A stretch of DNA of 64,000 bases, taken from an uncultured Kordia sp. Its GTDB lineage: Bacteria > Bacteroidota > Bacteroidia > Flavobacteriales > Flavobacteriaceae. The notes under the pieces are model-generated. The model was not told the origin of the DNA. It searched no databases and saw only the letters and a list, made by a program, of their open reading frames with translations. Position numbers and translations under genes: made by a program. The first letter of the stretch is position 1; every line of letters begins with the position of its first letter. The stretch lies in NCBI RefSeq assembly GCF_947496985.1, contig NZ_CANMEZ010000006.1, positions 62,001 through 126,000 of the forward strand, given 5' to 3'. Shown in pieces: positions 53,200 through 61,075 of the stretch.

Positions 53200-54903
53200 A
53201 TGAAAAAATATATCATATATATCATTTTAATTGGTGTAGGAATTATAATTGGGAAGTTTGCCCTTTCGGTAGAACAAACGCATCAACATACACATACAGA
53301 AGAAACAACTACAAAGAGTACTATGTGGACTTGTTCAATGCATCCGCAGATTCAACAACCCGAAGCTGGCGATTGCCCGATTTGTGGTATGGATTTGATT
53401 CCTGCACAAGAAATGACCACCGAATTAGCTTCCAATCAATTTCGTATGTCAGAAAATGCAATGGCTTTAGCCAATATTGAAACGACAAAGGTTAATAAAG
53501 GAAATTCTGAAAGCTCAGCTTTACAGTTGACAGGAACTATTGAAGCCAATGAAAAAACAAACGCGACACAAACGGCACATTTTGGCGGACGCATTGAAAA
53601 ACTCTATGTAAATATTACTGGAGAAGAAGTTAGAAAAGGACAACGTATTGCTTTGATATATTCACCAGAATTAGTGACCACACAACAAGAATTGATTACA
53701 GCAATGCGTATGAAAGCTTCACAACCTGCATTGTATAAAGCGGTTCGTAATAAATTGAAGTTATGGAAACTCTCTGAAGCACAAATTCAACAAATTGAAA
53801 CCTCTAAAAAAGTAGTGTCGCAATTTCCAATTTATGCAAGTGTTTCTGGTGTGGTTACAGAAAAAATAGTAGAAGAAGGAAATCATGTTATGGAAGGTGG
53901 CGCATTGTTTAAAGTGTCAAATTTAAATACAGTTTGGGCAAGTTTTGATGCGTATGAAAAACAATTAGCAAGTTTGAAAACAGGAGACGAAATTAGTATT
54001 ACAACCAATGCAAACCCAACTGAAAAAATCCTTGCAAAAATTACCTTTATTGATCCTGTATTGAATACCACTACACGCACGGTTGCGGTAAAAGCAGCGT
54101 TGAATAATAGTGATAAACAATTAAAACCTGGCATGTTTGTTACAGGAACATTAGCCCATAAAACAACTAAAAACATAGCACTCACTATTCCGAAATCGGC
54201 AATTTTATGGACTGGGAAACGATCAATTGTATATATAAAAACTTCGGCTAACGAACCTGTTTTTGAAGCCAAAGAAGTTACACTTGGAAATGCAACTTCA
54301 GATAGTTACGAAGTACTTTCTGGACTTTCCGTAGCCGATGAAATTGTTACAAACGGCGCATTTACAGTAGATGCTGCTGCGCAATTACAAGGAAAGAAAT
54401 CGATGATGAATACTTCCAAAGAAACTGTAACGAATACACTACCAACTAAAAAATTAGTATTTGATGCTGCATTAGAAAAGGCCTTTTTACCCACTATAAA
54501 AGCATATATTGAGTTAAAAGATGCTTTTGTAAAAAGTGATCCTGTATTAACATCTCAAAAAGGAGAAGCATTCCGAAAAGCATTGGAGCAACTTACAATT
54601 GCACAGCGACAAACATTAGACGGATATTGGGTTACTCCACATAAAACATCAAAATTCATTACGAAACTGTTACCATTAGACAAGCAACGAAAACATTTTC
54701 AAGTAATTTCAGATCATATAATTGCGATTGTTGAAAATTTCAAAACTTTGGAACAGCCACTAATGGTACAATTTTGCCCAATGGCAGATAATGACAAAGG
54801 TGCGTATTGGTTAAGTGATGAAACTCAAATTAGAAATCCGTATTTTGGAGATGCCATGTTAACCTGTGGAAGTGTGAATAAGGTAATAGATGCGGGGAAA
54901 TAG
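53200..54903 (+). CDS. cusB: CusB-like periplasmic adaptor with heavy-metal-binding domain and DUF3347 tail
   Basis: 567 residues. N-terminal membrane anchor (~3-22), His-rich linker (QTHQHTHTEE), heavy-metal-binding domain with TCSMHPQIQQP and CPICGMDLIP (~46-70), then the membrane-fusion-protein body: barrel-sandwich (HFGGRIEKLYVNITGEEV), helical hairpin, beta-barrel and membrane-proximal domain to ~410. A C-terminal DUF3347-type helical domain (~425-565) holds VQFCPMADNDKGAYWL, whose Cys/Met may bind copper. It connects CusA with the TolC channel. Confidence 0.9.
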   Translation: MKKYIIYIILIGVGIIIGKFALSVEQTHQHTHTEETTTKSTMWTCSMHPQIQQPEAGDCPICGMDLIPAQEMTTELASNQFRMSENAMALANIETTKVNKGNSESSALQLTGTIEANEKTNATQTAHFGGRIEKLYVNITGEEVRKGQRIALIYSPELVTTQQELITAMRMKASQPALYKAVRNKLKLWKLSEAQIQQIETSKKVVSQFPIYASVSGVVTEKIVEEGNHVMEGGALFKVSNLNTVWASFDAYEKQLASLKTGDEISITTNANPTEKILAKITFIDPVLNTTTRTVAVKAALNNSDKQLKPGMFVTGTLAHKTTKNIALTIPKSAILWTGKRSIVYIKTSANEPVFEAKEVTLGNATSDSYEVLSGLSVADEIVTNGAFTVDAAAQLQGKKSMMNTSKETVTNTLPTKKLVFDAALEKAFLPTIKAYIELKDAFVKSDPVLTSQKGEAFRKALEQLTIAQRQTLDGYWVTPHKTSKFITKLLPLDKQRKHFQVISDHIIAIVENFKTLEQPLMVQFCPMADNDKGAYWLSDETQIRNPYFGDAMLTCGSVNKVIDAGK

Positions 54904-54979
54904 GTTTTGGTAGAATTTTTAAATAAACGAAGAACGAATTAACAAATACATAAAACAAATTAACAAAAGAAAAACAAAT

Positions 54980-55369
54980 ATGAAAAAAGTAATCTTAAGT
55001 GTACTTGCAATTGTATGCATAACAGTAATTAGCTGTAAAAACGAAACGAAAACAGAAACTCCAACAACAACCGTTGAAGGTAAAGAATTAGCTATGGCAA
55101 ATTTTGGTGTCCGTGGCAATTGTGGTATGTGCAAAGCTACCATTGAAAAAGCAGCTAAAGCAGTAGACGGAGTTGCCGAAGCAACTTGGGATGTAAAAAA
55201 GAAAAGTATCGCCGTTTCGTATGATGCATCAAAAGCAAATGAAAAAGACCTTCATAAAGCAATTGCTGCCGCAGGTTATGATACAGAACAAACTTCCGGA
55301 GATAAAACGGCATATGACAAGTTACCAAAATGCTGCAAATTTGATGATAATCAGAAAATGAATCAGTAA
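54980..55369 (+). CDS. HMA-domain lipoprotein
   Basis: 129 residues. Lipobox ITVISC (lipid at Cys19), then one HMA-type domain (~38-105) with the metal motif RGNCGMCKATIEKA, and a C-terminal KLPKCCKFD that adds a Cys pair. It is probably a periplasmic copper chaperone tethered to a membrane, feeding the CusABC pump encoded just upstream. The spacing to the next gene is short (19 bp). Confidence 0.85.
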   Translation: MKKVILSVLAIVCITVISCKNETKTETPTTTVEGKELAMANFGVRGNCGMCKATIEKAAKAVDGVAEATWDVKKKSIAVSYDASKANEKDLHKAIAAAGYDTEQTSGDKTAYDKLPKCCKFDDNQKMNQ

Positions 55370-55388
55370 TATAACTTACCTTTGCGCC

Positions 55389-55763
55389 ATGACAACATAT
55401 GTATTATTAATTGCAGCTTTGTATGGCGCATTGGGAATTATTTTTGGTGCTTTTGGTGCGCACGCACTAAAGAAAACATTTTCAGAAGAATTATTGAAAA
55501 GCTTTGAAACTGGCGTAAAATATCAAATGTATCATGCAATTGTATTGTTGGTCATTGGTTTTCAATTTTCGTTTACAGAAACCTTACAAAAAGCGATTGT
55601 TTGGTGTTTTATAGTAGGCATATTTCTGTTTTCTTTTAGTATTTATGGCTTATGTATTAGCAGTGCGAAAGGAAAAAAACTGCGCTTTCTTGGGCCAATT
55701 ACACCACTTGGTGGATTATTGCTCGTAATCGGATGGATACTTTTAGGCGTTTCTTTTTTGTAA
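55389..55763 (+). CDS. DUF423-family membrane protein
   Basis: 124 residues with four membrane helices. The family opening GALGIIFGAFGAHALKK and the MYHAIVLLVIG segment are diagnostic of DUF423 (YgdD-like). The function of the family is unknown. It may be the last gene of the metal operon by read-through, but it is not metal-specific elsewhere. Confidence 0.88.
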   Translation: MTTYVLLIAALYGALGIIFGAFGAHALKKTFSEELLKSFETGVKYQMYHAIVLLVIGFQFSFTETLQKAIVWCFIVGIFLFSFSIYGLCISSAKGKKLRFLGPITPLGGLLLVIGWILLGVSFL

Positions 55764-55803
55764 TATACTTCAAGTAGAAGTTTGTGATTACAAATAACAC
55801 ATG

Positions 55804-55830
55804 AAAAAGCGAACCGAAGTTCGCTTTCAG
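55804..55830 (-). terminator. bidirectional hairpin below the micropeptide genes
   Basis: AAAGCGAAC-CGAA-GTTCGCTTT (55806-55827), followed on the minus strand by further T. Confidence 0.75.
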
Positions 55831-55833
55831 ATA

Positions 55834-55926
55834 CTAAATACCACCAATTTCTTCTATAATAAAGCCACCAACAATATGTTGATCATTTTCAATTTAGCAC
55901 TGTATAAACTGTGCTAATGTATTCAT
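55834..55926 (-). pseudogene. duplicated 30-residue micropeptide gene with an internal stop
   Basis: Same length (93 bp) and largely the same sequence as the copy at 55951-56043. Codon 11 is TAA (CAG-TGC-TAA where the intact copy has CAG-TAT-CAA). The rest of the frame (IENDQHIVGGFIIEEIGGI) is preserved, so the nonsense change is probably recent. Confidence 0.55.
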
Positions 55927-55950
55927 AAAGATTGTTTTTAATCATTTAAA

Positions 55951-56043
55951 TTATATACCACTAATTTCTTCTACAATGAAACCGCCAACAATGTGTTGAT
56001 CGTTTTCTATTTGATACTGTGTTAATTGTGTGAATGTGTTCAT
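55951..56043 (-). CDS. 30-residue micropeptide
   Basis: Encodes MNTFTQLTQYQIENDQHIVG, then GFIVEEISGI. It has no Cys and a GG in the middle followed by a hydrophobic/acidic ten-residue tail. It is unlike the KKxxLxxLxLxKxxIS leaders. The tandem duplicate next door retains the same codons apart from a few changes, which supports real coding. Function unknown: a leader-plus-decapeptide signal, a toxin peptide or an antiterminated leader are all possible. The rest of the gap (56044-56168) shows no gene. Confidence 0.5.
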   Translation of the reverse strand: MNTFTQLTQYQIENDQHIVGGFIVEEISGI

Positions 56044-56168
56044 AATAAATAGTTTTAAATTTATAATGACACTAAATTAGTTCGCAGAAAAGAGACCTCA
56101 TAATATTATACTTGACAATTCAGTGAATTATCAGATACTTAATAGATTGTATACGTTACAAAGGATAT

Positions 56169-56738
56169 TTAGTAGGCGCGTTTTAACTCTTGCAAGGTTT
56201 TGTTGGAAGTAATTAGTCCATTGATGAGGAATGCTCGCAAATCTTCTAAATCGTCATGCGGAATGTATTTTGCCCATTTGGTTTCAGTAGTAATTACTTT
56301 GAGCTGGCGTAATATTTTACGAGTTTCTCCAGCAGTTCGTAAGACATAATCAGGTGTATAAATTGGTTCATCTTTATGATAATACTCGTATTTCTGTGTA
56401 AATAAACTCTTTTGGATAAAATACAGTTTTTCTACTTCATTATCTTTATAAAAATGAGTCCATTTGGCAAAACCTGCTTTGCTCCCATTTCGAAAGTTTG
56501 AAGCATCAGTTTGCAAACGCCATTTGCAAGTTGCAGCTCTTCCCCAATGTGATGAAATACGGTATACACCTTCTTCTGCGTAGAAATATTGACTACCTGA
56601 TCTACTTACATAATCTGGAGTTTTATCTGCTAAAGTGCTCATATCAACAGCTATAAAAACACAATATGTATTTCTAAAGAAGTTACGTTTGTGGTATATA
56701 AATTTCTTCACTAGTTTCGAATCATGTATTTTTGCCAA
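56169..56738 (-). CDS. conserved hypothetical protein
   Basis: 189 residues from a TTG at 56738; an internal ATG (residue 33, position 56642) is possible. The upstream part (KFIYHKRNFFRNTYCVFIAVD) reads like genuine protein, so I kept the longer form. Soluble and mixed alpha/beta, with SRSGSQYFYAEEGVYRIS and HWGRAATCKWRL as its most distinctive stretches. I recall similar unnamed proteins in other Flavobacteriia. No function can be given. Confidence 0.65.
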   Translation of the reverse strand: MAKIHDSKLVKKFIYHKRNFFRNTYCVFIAVDMSTLADKTPDYVSRSGSQYFYAEEGVYRISSHWGRAATCKWRLQTDASNFRNGSKAGFAKWTHFYKDNEVEKLYFIQKSLFTQKYEYYHKDEPIYTPDYVLRTAGETRKILRQLKVITTETKWAKYIPHDDLEDLRAFLINGLITSNKTLQELKRAY

Positions 56739-56844
56739 AGCTACAAAATGTATAAAGATATTTTAACGTAAATATTTGTTTGGCACAATAAGTGTTTAAC
56801 TGTGCGTTATACTATCGAATAAATAAAGAACTAAATAACGGAAT

Positions 56845-57624
56845 ATGAAAAAGATCGTATGCTTATTGGTGATGTCATACCTGTTTCAATTTACAGTTAC
56901 GGCACAACAAACAATACCTTTTAAAGATGGAGAAAAGCTCACCTTTACGGCATCCTATAACATGTCGGGCTTTATGACTCAACTTGCACAGGTAACCATG
57001 GAAACTTCAGAAGTAAAAACAAAGAAAAATACACTTTATCATTTTAAATGTCGCGCAAGTACCTTTAAAAAGTTTGATGCTTTTTTTAGAATTAGAGACG
57101 TATACGAATCTTATGTAAGTCGTTCTTCGTTATTGCCTTTATTATATAGAAGAGACATACAAGAAGGTGGCTATAAAAAGAAGATGAAGTATGTGTATAA
57201 TCAAAAAAATAAAACAATAAAGAGTACACAAACTAAACGTAGAGGAAACGGGACAGACTGGGTTCAGGATAAAAACTTTAGTTTCAGTAACCGAGCTATG
57301 GATGTCGTATCTACACTATACAATTTGAGAAATTTGCCAATTGCAAATGCTAAAGTGGGTGACACGAAAACTTTTAAAATATTATTTGACAGACAGGAAA
57401 CGCCTATCACGATTAAATTTGTTGGAAAAGAAACCATAAATGCAGGAAACTTAGGAAGTAAAGAATGTTATAAATTACAGGTACTTACTTCGGGTGATTT
57501 CTTAAAATCTGGTACACTTTGGCTAACTGCTGATGCTAATAAAATTCCTGTCCAAGCAAGATTTACCATTCCTATTGGAAGCGGAACACTACAATTAACA
57601 AAAGCTGTTGGTGTTGCCAACTAA
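56845..57624 (+). CDS. DUF3108-family exported protein
   Basis: 259 residues. Signal peptide ~1-20 (ends TVTAQQ). The remainder is beta-rich (GEKLTFTASYNMSGFMTQLAQVTM; SGTLWLTADANKIPVQARF), matching DUF3108, a periplasmic lipocalin/LolA-like fold of unknown function. It is followed 24 bp later by a small membrane protein on the same strand, probably in one transcript that ends at the hairpin near 58000. Confidence 0.82.
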   Translation: MKKIVCLLVMSYLFQFTVTAQQTIPFKDGEKLTFTASYNMSGFMTQLAQVTMETSEVKTKKNTLYHFKCRASTFKKFDAFFRIRDVYESYVSRSSLLPLLYRRDIQEGGYKKKMKYVYNQKNKTIKSTQTKRRGNGTDWVQDKNFSFSNRAMDVVSTLYNLRNLPIANAKVGDTKTFKILFDRQETPITIKFVGKETINAGNLGSKECYKLQVLTSGDFLKSGTLWLTADANKIPVQARFTIPIGSGTLQLTKAVGVAN

Positions 57625-57648
57625 ACCATAAAACCAAAAGAAAAAAAC

Positions 57649-57963
57649 ATGAGAACATTTTGTATTATACTAGGAAGTATTGCTGCAGTGTTAGGTTTTC
57701 TGCTTTCTTTTATCATAGAAAGCTTTGCCTATATTCCTGTAGTAGCTGGTTTAATTTTAGGAGGTGCTGCCTTAGTACTTTCACGAAAAAAAGGAATGCG
57801 TGAAAGCGTTCCGAAATTAATTATTGCTCTGTCATTTTTGGCTGGAGCCATCACTACAATGAATCTATTTAAAGAACAAAAAGTAGCTAATGATGTAGAG
57901 CAGGTAGAAAAAGAAGAAAAACAAAAAGAAAAAGATTTAGAAGAAATAGAAGGTATTGAGTAA
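57649..57963 (+). CDS. small membrane protein with charged coiled-coil tail
   Basis: 104 residues. Three membrane helices (~3-21, ~24-42, ~57-74) and a Glu/Lys-rich C-terminal helix (VEKEEKQKEKDLEEIEGIE). No family recognised. It is co-transcribed with the DUF3108 gene and followed by a terminator. Confidence 0.65.
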   Translation: MRTFCIILGSIAAVLGFLLSFIIESFAYIPVVAGLILGGAALVLSRKKGMRESVPKLIIALSFLAGAITTMNLFKEQKVANDVEQVEKEEKQKEKDLEEIEGIE

Positions 57964-57993
57964 AAACAAATAACCGAACTAAAAATCTTACAA

Positions 57994-58032
57994 AAGTCTA
58001 TCAGAAATGTAACTGATAGGCTTTTTTTTTGC
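57994..58032 (+). terminator. terminator after the DUF3108 operon
   Basis: GTCTATCAG (57996-58004) pairs with CTGATAGGC (58013-58021, one wobble), then nine T. Confidence 0.85.
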
Positions 58033-58181
58033 GAAAAAGTGAAGTTTTTCACACTTTTTTAAGAAATCTATAACTAAAATACGTATTGGTTTTCAGTACT
58101 TTTGGACATCCTAAAAATAGTTTATTTGGAATAATGTTATAACTCTAAATACACTACAATATTTAATATAACTTAAAATAG

Positions 58182-59747
58182 ATGAAAAAATTAGCATCCT
58201 TAGCCCTTTTAGTCATTATGGGATGTGGCACAAATTACAAAGCCACGGACAAAAAAATGACTAAAAATCTTGATCCTGTACCTTATGGTGAAACGATTAC
58301 AGAAGCCGAACTTAAAACACATTTATATACGTACGCTTCTGATGAATTTGAAGGAAGAGATACTGGTGCTCCAGGACAAAAGAAAGCGGTTGCCTATTTA
58401 AGAGATGAGTACAAAAATCTTGATATTGCTGCTGCACAAAAGGATGGAAACTATTTTCAAAATGTTCCATTAGTAAAAGGAAGCGATTTAAAATCGGAAT
58501 TGACTCTTAATGGAAAAGAGTATTTATTTGAAGATCAGTTTTTAACTTTTGCTGCAAATGATAAAGGAATAAAAAATATTTCTGAAATTGAATATATTGG
58601 ATATGGAGTTGACGATGAGAAATATTCTGATTATAAAGGAAAAAACTTAGAAGGGAAAGTTGTATTAATTAAACTTGGTGAACCCAAAAATGCAGACGGA
58701 ACGTATATTATTTCTGGAACGGAAGAGCCTACGAAATGGTCTGCTTATTTACGTCAAGAAATGGCTTCTAAAGTTAATGCCGCTAGAGAGAACAAAGTAA
58801 AAGGTCTTTTCTTTTATGTTGAAGATGATTATCCACGTTTTAAAGCACAACTTCCATATGTAAAGAAAGGTGGACGAATGAAACTAAAAAGTAATGATAA
58901 AAATGATTTCTTCTATTATTTTGTAAATACAGAACTAGCCAAAGCTATCAACCCTACTATTATTGACGATGCTACAGCAAAAAATATTTCTATAAATGCA
59001 AAACTTACTATTGCTGATGAAATTAATGAGATCAACTCTGAAAATGTTGCCGCAATTATTAAAGGAGATGAAAAACCTGATGAATACATTATCATTTCAG
59101 CACATTTAGATCATGAAGGTATTAAAGATGGAAAAATATATAATGGTGCTGATGATGACGGATCTGGTACTGTAGCCATTCTTGAAATAGCAGAAGCCTT
59201 TAAAAAAGCAAAAGCTGAAGGAAATGGACCTAAACGTTCAATTGTATTTTTACATGTTACAGGAGAAGAAAAAGGATTACTTGGTTCAAGATATTATACA
59301 GATTACAACCCTATTTTCCCATTAGAAAATACCGTTACAAATTTGAATATTGACATGATTGGACGTATCGATCCTAAACGTAAAGAAGGTGATCGTAACT
59401 ATATTTATTTAATCGGATCAGATAAATTAAGTACTGAATTACACGAAATTTCAGAAGCTGCCAACGCAAAATATACTAACATTGAATTAGATTATACTTT
59501 TAATGATGAAAACGATAAAAATCGTTATTACTATCGTTCTGATCATTACAATTTTGCAAAGAATAACATTCCAGTAATTTTCTATTTTAATGGAACACAT
59601 GACGATTACCACAAGCCTACAGATACAGTTGAAAAAATCAATTACGACCTATTGACAAATCGTACGCGTTTGGTATTCTATACTGCATGGGAATTGGCAA
59701 ATAGAGAAAATAAAGTAGTTGTAGACAAAGCGACAGAAACGAAATAG
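58182..59747 (+). CDS. M28-family zinc metallopeptidase lipoprotein
   Basis: 521 residues. Lipobox VIMGC (lipid at Cys15). A PA-like inserted domain (~125-260) precedes or interrupts the peptidase fold. Zinc-site motifs are complete: SAHLDHEG (His), NGADDDGSGT (Asp), TGEEKGLLGS (catalytic Glu pair), NIDMIGRID (Asp) and YRSDHYNFA (His). It is probably an aminopeptidase in the periplasm or on the surface. The length suits the M28 lipoproteins of Bacteroidota. A terminator follows. Confidence 0.9.
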   Translation: MKKLASLALLVIMGCGTNYKATDKKMTKNLDPVPYGETITEAELKTHLYTYASDEFEGRDTGAPGQKKAVAYLRDEYKNLDIAAAQKDGNYFQNVPLVKGSDLKSELTLNGKEYLFEDQFLTFAANDKGIKNISEIEYIGYGVDDEKYSDYKGKNLEGKVVLIKLGEPKNADGTYIISGTEEPTKWSAYLRQEMASKVNAARENKVKGLFFYVEDDYPRFKAQLPYVKKGGRMKLKSNDKNDFFYYFVNTELAKAINPTIIDDATAKNISINAKLTIADEINEINSENVAAIIKGDEKPDEYIIISAHLDHEGIKDGKIYNGADDDGSGTVAILEIAEAFKKAKAEGNGPKRSIVFLHVTGEEKGLLGSRYYTDYNPIFPLENTVTNLNIDMIGRIDPKRKEGDRNYIYLIGSDKLSTELHEISEAANAKYTNIELDYTFNDENDKNRYYYRSDHYNFAKNNIPVIFYFNGTHDDYHKPTDTVEKINYDLLTNRTRLVFYTAWELANRENKVVVDKATETK

Positions 59748-59772
59748 TTTTTACAACATATATAAAAATCAG

Positions 59773-59800
59773 AAAAGCTTCCATAATGGAAGCTTTTTCT
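59773..59800 (+). terminator. terminator after the M28 peptidase gene
   Basis: AAAAGCTTCCA-TAA-TGGAAGCTTTT, then TTCTTTTT. Bidirectional in appearance. Confidence 0.85.
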
Positions 59801-59834
59801 TTTTACTAAGTTTTCTTTTTAAGCAATAAACTTC

Positions 59835-59984
59835 TTAAAGTTTTAACTTGCAAAGTACTCCTTCTTTTGTAACCTTAACAACTGTAGACTGTTGTGTTGT
59901 TGGTAAAGCTCCTCCAAAAACAGTATTCAATGCTACGATACTTTCTTTTCCTATTGCCAATTTTTTAAGTTTACTTTTTTTCAT
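59835..59984 (-). CDS. short double-glycine leader precursor peptide
   Basis: 49 residues. The leader is MKKSKLKKLAIGKESIVALN, then TVFGG; the core of 24 residues (ALPTTQQSTVVKVTKEGVLC, then KLKL) has one Cys and a TTQQST stretch. It keeps the KLKKLxIxKESI pattern of the leader family but is the most diverged. It has no dyad of the TACGG type upstream. Confidence 0.65.
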   Translation of the reverse strand: MKKSKLKKLAIGKESIVALNTVFGGALPTTQQSTVVKVTKEGVLCKLKL

Positions 59985-60036
59985 AATGATATGTCTTTAA
60001 ATTAATAATATATTCAGAAGTCCTTGTAAACTAATT

Positions 60037-60165
60037 TTGTTACCCTATTTTATAAATAAAGATTATGATATAATTGATAGTTGGCCAATTGATCCGAGTG
60101 CTTGGAAAGATTTTCAAGTGAATAGTGTTGAATTTACATTGAATGATGAGGAAGATTCAACCTAG
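60037..60165 (+). pseudogene. fragment of a former gene
   Basis: A 42-codon frame with a protein-like composition (DIIDSWPIDPSAWKDFQVNS, then VEFTLNDEEDST and a stop). The only start is a TTG at 60037, and the frame extends further upstream without an ATG. It reads like the C-terminus of a lost gene; an active short gene is less likely. Confidence 0.3.
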
Positions 60166-60214
60166 ATTTTAGTTATTGTAAACACTAGTTAAACATAAAT
60201 GAAATTTATATATT

Positions 60215-60247
60215 GAAAAAGCGAACTATGAAGTTCGCTTTTTTTGT
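60215..60247 (-). terminator. bidirectional terminator below the precursor at 60268
   Basis: AAAAGCGAACT (60217-60227) pairs with AGTTCGCTTTT (60232-60242), with A and T runs on both sides. Confidence 0.85.
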
Positions 60248-60267
60248 GAAATAAAAACTAATAAATT

Positions 60268-60411
60268 TTACCTCGGATCATGGCATGAAATACAATTGGT
60301 AGGACAATTTGTAGCCAATTGAGTGTGTCCGCCTCCTTTTATTTTTGATGGATCAAAAGTTGAAATGGATTGCTTGTTCAAATTCAATGTGTTTAATTGC
60401 TTTTTTTTCAT
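60268..60411 (-). CDS. short double-glycine leader precursor peptide
   Basis: 47 residues from the ATG at 60411; the longer frame to 60492 adds an unrelated hydrophobic stretch. The leader is MKKKQLNTLNLNKQSISTF, then DPSKIKGG; the core of 20 residues is GHTQLATNCPTNCISCHDPR with three Cys in NCPTNCISC. The leader pairs with that at 26279 (STFD-SKxKGG). A TACGG-like dyad lies 54 bp upstream. Confidence 0.75.
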   Translation of the reverse strand: MKKKQLNTLNLNKQSISTFDPSKIKGGGHTQLATNCPTNCISCHDPR

Positions 60412-60464
60412 GGTATAAAGATTTTGGTTATAAACTAAAGCTAGTAAATACAATTGATAGTACG

Positions 60465-60480
60465 TTACAGGAAAACCGTT
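60465..60480. promoter_or_regulatory. imperfect TACGG-N5-CCGTA dyad, copy 4
   Basis: TTACAG-GAAAA-CCGTT. On the minus strand it reads AACGGTTTTCCTGTAA, followed by CGTACTATCAATTG, which resembles the flank of copy 2. Confidence 0.35.
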
Positions 60481-60563
60481 CTTAACATACAATGAAAAAC
60501 ATACTTTACTTCACTCATAAAAACGTATCTTTCTATCATTGAAAATCAAATATGATTCTAGTC

Positions 60564-60980
60564 ATGAAAAAAACATGGTTGCTCCTCCTCTTTTTTACAA
60601 TATCATTCTATAGCTTCAGCCAAGAAAAAAGACATCCTATTGATGTTGAAAATAGCAAATGTCTTCAAAATGCAGTACCAACTACAATTGGAAGTATTCA
60701 GTGCGAACAAAAAGCTCTTAAAGCATGGAAACTTGAACTAATCAAAGTATTGAACCAAATAAAAGCAAAATCTTCACATTTAGATGTAGCATTATTTGAA
60801 GAAACACAAAAAAAGTGGGAAGCATTTCATAAATCAGATGTTTCGTTTTATCATTCTTACTATCGAAAAAATTACCAAGGTGGAAGCTTAGCAATGGCTG
60901 CTGCTGCGAGTTACGAAAAGAGACAACTTCGAGAACGTGTCCTGTATTTAGTAGCGTTTTACGAAGAACTTGAAGAGTAA
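60564..60980 (+). CDS. LprI-like (DUF1311) exported protein
   Basis: 138 residues from the ATG at 60564; an ATG at 60552 would add four residues. Signal peptide ~1-19 (ends SFSQ). The mature part has the DUF1311 pattern: Cys-rich start (SKCLQNAVPTTIGSIQCEQKA), then AWKLELIKVLNQIK, EETQKKWEAFHKSD and a helical end. Some family members inhibit lysozyme, but that role is not shown for Bacteroidota. Confidence 0.7.
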   Translation: MKKTWLLLLFFTISFYSFSQEKRHPIDVENSKCLQNAVPTTIGSIQCEQKALKAWKLELIKVLNQIKAKSSHLDVALFEETQKKWEAFHKSDVSFYHSYYRKNYQGGSLAMAAAASYEKRQLRERVLYLVAFYEELEE

Positions 60981-61075
60981 TAACACTAGTACTTTCAAGG
61001 ATTTACACAAAAACCTTTATTTGTAGCAATATTTACTTATATTTGTAGTAATACTGATTTATAACATTCTGTATT

